From contig DFBQ01000134.1 of assembly GCA_002367355.1 (NCBI GenBank), forward strand, positions 1 through 10,640: a DNA stretch of 10,640 nucleotides, in the 5' to 3' direction. Origin of the DNA: Deltaproteobacteria bacterium UBA3076. GTDB lineage: Bacteria; Desulfobacterota; Dissulfuribacteria; Dissulfuribacterales; UBA3076. A model generated the notes under the pieces. The model had not been told where the DNA came from. It saw only the letters and a program-made list of their open reading frames with translations, and did no database searches. This document shows positions 5,719 to 10,640 of this stretch, in pieces (the stretch's first letter is position 1; each line of letters opens with the position of its first letter). The position numbers and the translations under genes were made by a program.

Positions 5719-6555
5719 TTAGTCTACCGCCTGCCTGATCCTGGAAAGGACCTTCAGCAGGTCTGCAGCAGCTTCAAAGGAGAGACTGTTGGGGCCGTCA
5801 CAAAGGGCCCTATCCGGATTTGGGTGGACCTCCATGAAGATTCCATCCACTCCTGCTGCCATTGCAGCCCTGGCAAGGGTGGGCACGAATTCCCTCTGGC
5901 CCGATGAGCATCCATCCCCACCGCCTGGGAGCTGAACACTGTGTGTGGCGTCGAAGACCACAGGAGACCCGATTCCCCTCATTATAGCCAGGCCCCGCAT
6001 GTCAACCACCAGGTTGTTGTAGCCAAAAGAGGTGCCCCTTTCAGTGAGGATTACCTGGTCATTTCCACTCTCTTTTATCTTGGCAACTGCGTGTCTCATG
6101 TCCCACGGGGCCATGAATTGCCCCTTTTTAATGTTGATTGGAAGACGGGTTTGAGCTGCTGCCACCAGAAGATCTGTCTGTCTGCATAGAAAGGCCGGTA
6201 TCTGTATACAGTCAAGGACAGTTGCGGCTGCCTCTGCCTGGTCCGGAGTGTGGACATCTGAGATCACCGGCACATTCAGTTCCTCCTTGATGGCAGAAAG
6301 CATCTCAAGGCCTTCAGCCATTCCAGGTCCTCTGTATGATCTTATAGATGTCCGGTTTGCCTTGTCGAAGGATGCCTTGAATAGATAGGAAAAACCGTAA
6401 TCCCCGGCAGCCTGAGTCATGAAGGCGCCGATGGAAACGGCGGTTTCAATATCTTCCAGCACGCAAGGTCCCGCGATGAGTAAAGGCGGCTGCTTTGCCC
6501 CGATACTGACTCCGGCTATATGCACGTTCGTTACTTGGATATCTTCTGTACTCAT
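5719..6555 (-). CDS. kdsA: 2-dehydro-3-deoxyphosphooctonate aldolase (Kdo-8-phosphate synthase), metal-dependent type
   Basis: KdsA condenses phosphoenolpyruvate with arabinose-5-phosphate to Kdo-8-phosphate, the first committed step to the Kdo sugar of lipid A-core. The 278-residue length is normal for this TIM-barrel enzyme. Visible signatures include [11 protein letters not shown] (25-35), [12 protein letters not shown] (59-70), [10 protein letters not shown] (97-106), [13 protein letters not shown] (141-153) and [12 protein letters not shown] (201-212). Cys31 in the GPC motif occupies the position held by Asn in E. coli-type enzymes. With His205, Glu242 (FMEVHPNP) and Asp253 (CDGPNSL) it completes the metal site of the metal-dependent class. 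Its ATG overlaps the pyrG stop as ATGA, and no good Shine-Dalgarno precedes it, so translation is probably coupled to pyrG. Confidence 0.96.
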   Translation of the reverse strand: MSTEDIQVTNVHIAGVSIGAKQPPLLIAGPCVLEDIETAVSIGAFMTQAAGDYGFSYLFKASFDKANRTSIRSYRGPGMAEGLEMLSAIKEELNVPVISDVHTPDQAEAAATVLDCIQIPAFLCRQTDLLVAAAQTRLPINIKKGQFMAPWDMRHAVAKIKESGNDQVILTERGTSFGYNNLVVDMRGLAIMRGIGSPVVFDATHSVQLPGGGDGCSSGQREFVPTLARAAMAAGVDGIFMEVHPNPDRALCDGPNSLSFEAAADLLKVLSRIRQAVD

Positions 6556-8204
6556 TGTTTCATACTTTGAGCTTTTATTTTTTTTGCAAGTGCAGCATGT
6601 ATAAATGCCGCAAACAGGGGATGGGGATCAAGGGGCCTGGATTTGAACTCGGGATGGAACTGACAGGCAAGGAACCATGGATGTTCCGGTATTTCAATAA
6701 TTTCCACCAATTCACCATTGGGACTCAGTCCGGCGAACCTGATTCCAGCGTCCTCAAGGGCTTTGCGATAGGAGTTGTTGAGCTCGTATCTGTGGCGATG
6801 CCTTTCGGAGATCTGCTCGACTCCATAGGCGGCATATGCCTTGCTGTCCCGGGCCAACCGGCATGGATATGCGCCAAGGCGCATTGTGCCCCCCTTATCG
6901 CTGTTCTCCTCTCTTTTTTGTATTTTATTGGTGCGGTAGTCGTACCATTCCTTCATCAGGTAGATTACCGGATCAGGTGTGGTAGGAGCGAATTCAGTGC
7001 TGTCAGCCAGGGGCAGCCCGGCTACGTTTCGGGCAAATTCTACAACTGCCAACTGCATGCCCAGACAGATGCCGAAAAAAGGCACCTTGTTTTCTCTGGC
7101 ATAAGTAATGGCCTCAAGTTTTCCGGGTATTCCCCTTGAGCCAAATCCCCCCGGGACCAAGATCCCATCGGCCCCTGAAAGCCGGTTTGCCAGCTCTTCG
7201 CCCCTTGCTTCCTCTGAGTTCACAAAGTCTATTTCGACTTCGGAGCTGTTTGCAACACCCCCGTGGAACAGGGCCTCATTCAGGCTTTTGTAGGATTCCC
7301 TGAGGTTTACATACTTACCGACCATAGCAATCCGCACTTTGTGCTGTGGTTCCTTAATCTTGGCAATAAGGTCCTCCCACTCGGTAAGCACAGGTGCCCT
7401 TGTCCACATGTTAAGGGATTCGATGATTTGTTCGTCCAGCCCTTGCTCGTGAAATCGTATCGGCACTTCATAGATGCACTTTACGTCTTTGGCTGCGATA
7501 ACCCGGTCTTCTTCTACATTGCAGAATAATGATATCTTGGACTTAATATCCGGTGAAAGATCGATCTGAGTGCGGCAAAGCAGGATGTCCGGCTGAATAC
7601 CTATGGATAGCAGTTCTTTTACGCTGTGTTGTGTTGGTTTTGTCTTGAGTTCACCTGCTGCCTGGATATAGGGCACATAGGTCAAATGGATATAAAGGGT
7701 ATTTTCAGTACCCAGGTCGCTCCTTAACTGTCTAATAGCTTCCAGAAACGGCAGACCTTCAATGTCCCCTACCGTGCCTCCTATTTCAATAATGGCTATA
7801 TCTACTTCACTATTTAATTGAAGAATCGCCTGTTTGATCTCGTCAGTTATGTGAGGGATGACCTGGACAGTACCTCCAAGGTAGTCTCCCCTTCGTTCTT
7901 TTGTGATAACGCTATAATAAATACGTCCTGAAGTGTAGTTGTGCCTCTGTCCCAGCTTTGCATGGGTGTAACGCTCGTAATGTCCGAGGTCCAGGTCTGT
8001 TTCGGCACCATCGTCTGTCACAAATACCTCACCGTGCTGGAAGGGGTTCATAGTGCCGGGGTCCACGTTTATGTATGGGTCAAGCTTCTGAATGGTGATC
8101 CGAAGCCCCCTGGCTTCGAGCAATGCACCTATGGAAGCTGCTGCCAGACCTTTCCCCAGAGATGAGAGGACACCTCCTGTGATAAAAATGAACTTTGTTT
8201 TCAT
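6552..8204 (-). CDS. pyrG: CTP synthase (glutamine-hydrolysing)
   Basis: PyrG aminates UTP to CTP using glutamine and ATP. CTP is needed for nucleic acids, phospholipids and CMP-Kdo, which fits its place in front of kdsA. The protein has 550 residues, the usual size. The N-terminal synthetase domain starts [16 protein letters not shown] (P-loop, residues 10-19) and contains [20 protein letters not shown] (39-58), [15 protein letters not shown] (64-78) and [15 protein letters not shown] (139-153). The C-terminal class I glutamine amidotransferase domain has PGGFGSRG (351-358), the nucleophile Cys380 in GICLGMQ, and His517 with Glu519 in CQFHPEF. All catalytic residues are present. The ATG at 8202-8204 is preceded by TTAGGA at a rather long spacing of about ten bases. 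A promoter probably lies in the 124-bp gap upstream, after the hairpin, but I cannot point to clear -35 and -10 boxes. Confidence 0.98.
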   Translation of the reverse strand: MKTKFIFITGGVLSSLGKGLAAASIGALLEARGLRITIQKLDPYINVDPGTMNPFQHGEVFVTDDGAETDLDLGHYERYTHAKLGQRHNYTSGRIYYSVITKERRGDYLGGTVQVIPHITDEIKQAILQLNSEVDIAIIEIGGTVGDIEGLPFLEAIRQLRSDLGTENTLYIHLTYVPYIQAAGELKTKPTQHSVKELLSIGIQPDILLCRTQIDLSPDIKSKISLFCNVEEDRVIAAKDVKCIYEVPIRFHEQGLDEQIIESLNMWTRAPVLTEWEDLIAKIKEPQHKVRIAMVGKYVNLRESYKSLNEALFHGGVANSSEVEIDFVNSEEARGEELANRLSGADGILVPGGFGSRGIPGKLEAITYARENKVPFFGICLGMQLAVVEFARNVAGLPLADSTEFAPTTPDPVIYLMKEWYDYRTNKIQKREENSDKGGTMRLGAYPCRLARDSKAYAAYGVEQISERHRHRYELNNSYRKALEDAGIRFAGLSPNGELVEIIEIPEHPWFLACQFHPEFKSRPLDPHPLFAAFIHAALAKKIKAQSMKQ

Positions 8205-8237
8205 GTTTATAAAATCCTAAGGTTATTTCCTTTTTTT

Positions 8238-8269
8238 AATTCAAAATTCAAAATTTAGAATTCAAAATT
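8238..8269. repeat. ATTCAAA heptad repeat upstream of pyrG
   Basis: The stretch contains AATTCAAAATTCAAAATTTA followed by GAATTCAAAATT: about four seven-base units of ATTCAAA type, one of them degenerate. It resembles the array between kdsA and kdsC, though here mostly in one orientation. It lies in the leader region of pyrG. Confidence 0.55.
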
Positions 8270-8298
8270 GTGTCTAAACGGCCTTTTCGTTCAGACAC
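8270..8298 (-). terminator. Hairpin after cbiC, possible intrinsic terminator
   Basis: On the minus strand the RNA reads GUGUCUGAACG, a seven-base AAAAGGC loop, then CGUUUAGACAC. All eleven stem positions pair if one G-U wobble is allowed, whereas the plus-strand RNA would have an A-C mismatch, so the hairpin is built for the minus-strand transcript. It lies 30 bases after the cbiC stop and is followed by AAUUUUGAAUUC, a weak U-tract. It probably ends or attenuates the cobO-cbiC transcript before pyrG. Confidence 0.5.
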
Positions 8299-8328
8299 TA
8301 ATTACTTCCAAGCGGTTTCCAGGGCAAA

Positions 8329-8979
8329 TTATTTCTTCACTGCCATACGGAGCAAGGCATTGACTATTGCTATTGCCACAGTACTGCCACCTTTTCGCCC
8401 CAGGGTCGTAATGTAGGGAACATCTTGCTTCAACAGAAGTTCCTTGGACTCAGCGGCGTTCACAAATCCTACAGGTACGCCGATTATTAGATCCGGCCTG
8501 AACTGTCCGGAGGATACCAGTTCTATAATCCGTAAAAGGGCGGTGGGGGCATTGCCGATTGCCACAATTCCCACATCATCCCGCACCCCAAGGGTCATGG
8601 CAGCCTTAGCTTTGGTACAACCAAGGTCTTTTGCCATCTCTATGCACTCCTTGGTCTTAATAGGGGCCAGAACATATACCCCCAAAGGTTTTGTGAAACC
8701 GGGACTTATGCCGGCAGCTACCATTCCAACATCCACGAGTATGGATCTGCCTGCCCGCAAGGCCCTTACCCCATTTTTTATTGCAGCAGGATGGAATCTG
8801 ACATTTTCAGCAAAATCAAAATCAGCCGTGGCGTGGATAATCCTATAAACTACAGGGAGTTCCTGGTCATTGAAAGTGGTGGGACCCAGTTCCTGAGCGA
8901 TTATTTCCATACTCCTGGCCTCAATCTCATCCCCGGAAAGACCGGTCACGACCTCCAGACTGACATTCTCGGCCCTCAT
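8329..8979 (-). CDS. cbiC: Precorrin-8X / cobalt-precorrin-8 methylmutase
   Basis: CbiC (CobH in the aerobic pathway) moves a methyl group from C-11 to C-12 of the corrin ring, giving (hydrogeno/cob)yrinic acid, a late step of the corrin part of cobalamin synthesis. The 216-residue length is typical. Signatures are RIIHATADFDFAENVRFHP, with the catalytic His49; ILVDVGMVAAGI (79-90); GVRDDVGIVAIGNAPTALL (131-149), the most conserved block; and IIGVPVGFVNAAESKELL (165-182). The ATG overlaps the cobO stop as ATGA, and a purine-rich AAGGGAAGGGAT precedes it inside cobO. The anaerobic symbol is used because of the inferred lifestyle; the sequence alone does not separate CbiC from CobH. No other corrin-ring gene is in the window. 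Confidence 0.95.
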   Translation of the reverse strand: MRAENVSLEVVTGLSGDEIEARSMEIIAQELGPTTFNDQELPVVYRIIHATADFDFAENVRFHPAAIKNGVRALRAGRSILVDVGMVAAGISPGFTKPLGVYVLAPIKTKECIEMAKDLGCTKAKAAMTLGVRDDVGIVAIGNAPTALLRIIELVSSGQFRPDLIIGVPVGFVNAAESKELLLKQDVPYITTLGRKGGSTVAIAIVNALLRMAVKK

Positions 8980-9500
8980 TTTTCTATCCCTTCCCTTGCC
9001 CTCACTCCCTTGCTGAAATAATGCTTTATCATTCGCGCTTCTGTTACCAGATCGGCTCGCGCCATTATTTCTTTAGGCGCCCATTTCCCGGTAAGTACGA
9101 GTTCTACATCTTGAGGCCGTTTTTCCAAAAGGCTTATTACGCCTTCCAACGGAATGAGCCCGAAGTGAACGGCCACATTTATTTCATCAAGTACGATCAG
9201 GTCATATTTTCCATCTACCATGTCCTGCATTGTTTCACTGAGGCCGGCCCGGGCCATTTCCACCTCTTTCTCTGAGGGCTTTCCTTTAGTAAACCTGCCT
9301 GAGCCGTACTGACGAATGGTGACTTGTTCCCCAAGTTTTTTAAGGGCCTTTATTTCACTGAATTCGCCATGTTTCAGAAACTGACAAAACAATACCCTCC
9401 AGCCAGCTCCAACTGCCCGGAGGGTCAGCCCAAGAGCAGCAGTGGTCTTTCCCTTTCCGTCCCCGGTATAGACGTGGATATAACGCGCTTCTTTCTGCAA
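8976..9500 (-). CDS. cobO: Cob(I)yrinic acid a,c-diamide adenosyltransferase (CobO/BtuR/CobA type)
   Basis: The enzyme transfers the 5'-deoxyadenosyl group of ATP to the cobalt of reduced corrinoids, in synthesis or salvage of adenosylcobalamin. The protein has 174 residues. GDGKGKTT (13-20) is the modified P-loop of this family, FCQFLKHG (38-45) follows, and LIVLDEINVAVHFGL (101-115) is the Walker B region. The segment VELVLTGKWAPKEIMARADLVTEA (132-155) is also characteristic. The start is a TTG at 9498-9500: AAGGAG lies four bases upstream (9505-9510), the reading frame fits the family N-terminus (YIHVYTGDGKGKTT), and no ATG or GTG is nearby. It begins 17 bases after the AsmA-like gene and overlaps cbiC, so all three are probably co-transcribed. 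Confidence 0.95.
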   Translation of the reverse strand: MQKEARYIHVYTGDGKGKTTAALGLTLRAVGAGWRVLFCQFLKHGEFSEIKALKKLGEQVTIRQYGSGRFTKGKPSEKEVEMARAGLSETMQDMVDGKYDLIVLDEINVAVHFGLIPLEGVISLLEKRPQDVELVLTGKWAPKEIMARADLVTEARMIKHYFSKGVRAREGIEK

Positions 9501-9504
9501 GTGT

Positions 9505-9511
9505 CTCCTTT
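9505..9511 (-). promoter_or_regulatory. Shine-Dalgarno AAAGGAG deciding the TTG start of cobO
   Basis: AAAGGAG followed by ACAC and TTG on the minus strand gives near-ideal spacing for a non-ATG start. It lies in the short gap between the AsmA-like stop (9518-9520) and cobO. Confidence 0.75.
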
Positions 9512-9517
9512 GGATCC

Positions 9518-10640
9518 TTATGGAAAAATCGGGCTTAAAATATTAAACGGCAGCATTAGCGTGTTCTTGACCAGGTCTATCATGGCTCCGCCTACTGCGT
9601 CAGGTGACAGGACCGTGACCTCCGGGTCTTTTATTTGTCCCTTGATTTTTACCGGAAATGCTACGATGGCAGCGTCCTTTCCTCCTATGGCCTTCCCCAG
9701 CAAAGGTACCTTTGAGACAATGGTGTCTATGGTCTTCAATGGAGCTACCAGTACAATCATGTCTGTATCCATGTCGTCCAGATCAATTGTTCCGCTACCA
9801 AAGAAGTTTAGCCCTTCCCCTTTAATTATTGCCTGATTAATATACAAGTTGTTGTTCTTTATATTTCCTTTAATCTCCATTTGTGAAAAAGGAAAGCCTT
9901 CAGTAAGGAGATCCGGGAATCCGTTTTTGGAAAAAAGGTCTATGACATTGAGGACGCTAAATATCTTGGAGAGCAGTGTCATACGTCTTATCCTACCATT
10001 GGCGGAATGGAGTTCCGCCGTGCCCCTTTGCCAGTTTTTGAGTGTCCCCTCAAGGCTTACGTCCAAGACAAATGGCCCCTCTAATATATTTTGGTCATGG
10101 CCGAGGCATGAAAGCACGTCCTGGAAAAGCACTTTTTTTTCGTGATCAGTAGAAATGAACAGATTGGCCATGCCGGGGCCGGGTCCTGAACGCCAGGTGC
10201 CGGTGGTATTGAGACCACAGATTGTTCCGGAGGATATAGAGACGGCTGTTTTTCCCTGGGGCAAGAATTTCACCTGACCTGTGAGGGGTTGCCAGACATA
10301 GTCAGTAACTTTTTGGTCTTTATCAGGGAAGGCCGCTTTTTTTATGCTTGTGTATTTAAACCTATCCAGATCGAAATTGATTCTGCCTGTAAGAGAAAGG
10401 TGAGAATGTGGTGATTTGGGAGTAGGTGCAAGGTCGGGGGAAGGATGTTTTTCTTTGTATGTGTCAATGAATCGGGAGAGATTTTTCCGGGAAATGGAAT
10501 CGGATTTCAGATCCAGGTCCAGATCAATATTATGCTTTGAGAATGAGGCCCGTCCCTTAGATATCACTGATTCGCCATTTATCTCCAAAGAGAGTTCCTC
10601 TATGTCTGTCCATGAGTTATGACCTGCCAGGTTGGCATAT
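9518..10640 (-). CDS. AsmA-like envelope protein, C-terminal part (5' end outside window)
   Basis: The frame is open from the right edge (YANLAGHNSWTDIEELSLEI) to a TAA at 9518-9520, giving 373 residues; the true start is beyond the window. The C-terminal 160 residues match the AsmA-like domain pattern: NGRIRRMTLLSKIFSVLNVI, a short hydrophobic stretch, INQAIIKGEGLNFFGSGTIDL, DMIVLVAPLKTIDTIVSKVP, and a glycine-rich LLGKAIGGKDAAIVAFPVKI before a conserved KGQIKDPEVTVLSP end. AsmA-family proteins (AsmA, YhdP, TamB relatives) are anchored in the inner membrane and reach through the periplasm as long beta-structured bridges implicated in phospholipid transport to the outer membrane. The earlier part is low-complexity beta sequence (LDLDLDLKSDS). 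A role in envelope lipid traffic is inferred from the family and fits the nearby LPS genes. Confidence 0.8.
   Translation of the reverse strand, partial: YANLAGHNSWTDIEELSLEINGESVISKGRASFSKHNIDLDLDLKSDSISRKNLSRFIDTYKEKHPSPDLAPTPKSPHSHLSLTGRINFDLDRFKYTSIKKAAFPDKDQKVTDYVWQPLTGQVKFLPQGKTAVSISSGTICGLNTTGTWRSGPGPGMANLFISTDHEKKVLFQDVLSCLGHDQNILEGPFVLDVSLEGTLKNWQRGTAELHSANGRIRRMTLLSKIFSVLNVIDLFSKNGFPDLLTEGFPFSQMEIKGNIKNNNLYINQAIIKGEGLNFFGSGTIDLDDMDTDMIVLVAPLKTIDTIVSKVPLLGKAIGGKDAAIVAFPVKIKGQIKDPEVTVLSPDAVGGAMIDLVKNTLMLPFNILSPIFP

Noticed and set aside
6555..7139. 194-codon plus-strand ORF opposite pyrG
   Set aside because: It is a long antisense shadow of the conserved pyrG gene.
8205..8328. Riboswitch (for example cobalamin or pyrimidine-responsive) ahead of pyrG
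   Set aside because: Apart from the single hairpin and the heptad repeats, no conserved riboswitch core is visible; the gap is too short for a cobalamin riboswitch.
9324..9836. 170-codon plus-strand ORF opposite cobO and the AsmA-like gene
   Set aside because: It is antisense to two genes with clear family signatures and crosses their junction.

Overview
The window looks like a chromosomal segment of an anaerobic, Gram-negative bacterium of the former Deltaproteobacteria (Desulfobacterota). This is inferred from three things: the order pyrG-kdsA-kdsC-lptC-lptA, which is common in that group; an anaerobic-type cobalamin gene (cbiC); and an integrase resembling a tyrosine recombinase group I associate with those genomes. 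No 16S rRNA or other marker confirms the taxon.

Right part (about 3833-10640, all genes on the minus strand, read from high to low coordinates). The 3'-terminal part of an AsmA-like envelope protein gene enters from the right edge. It is followed after 17 bases by cobO (TTG start with a strong Shine-Dalgarno), which overlaps cbiC by ATGA. A hairpin at 8270-8298 and an ATTCAAA-type repeat separate this group from pyrG. pyrG overlaps kdsA by ATGA, and kdsC, lptC and lptA follow. KdsA and KdsC make and dephosphorylate Kdo-8-phosphate, PyrG supplies the CTP that activates Kdo, and LptC and LptA carry the finished lipopolysaccharide across the periplasm. The run is therefore a functional block for LPS core synthesis and export.

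Left part (1 to about 3830) is accessory. Where lptB would usually follow lptA there is a ParB-domain/DNA-methyltransferase fusion gene. After it comes a 29-codon reading frame with a near-ideal Shine-Dalgarno, probably the cut-off start of a further gene. Facing it is an integron-integrase-like tyrosine recombinase that has lost most of its catalytic domain by an in-frame deletion. Upstream of the recombinase are two short non-coding elements (551-762 and 831-1033) whose ends share the inverted core GTAACCGTTCACGGG; they look like non-autonomous mobile elements. Element 1 appears to have truncated a small gene (remnant at 329-550). At the left edge is the N-terminal 100 residues of a PIN-domain nuclease. 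The picture is a decaying mobile-element landing site next to a conserved LPS operon.

Best candidates for a second look: the paired terminal-inverted-repeat elements beside a dead integrase; the ParB-methyltransferase with its truncated downstream partner; and a perfect palindrome inserted at the signal-peptide/mature boundary of lptA.
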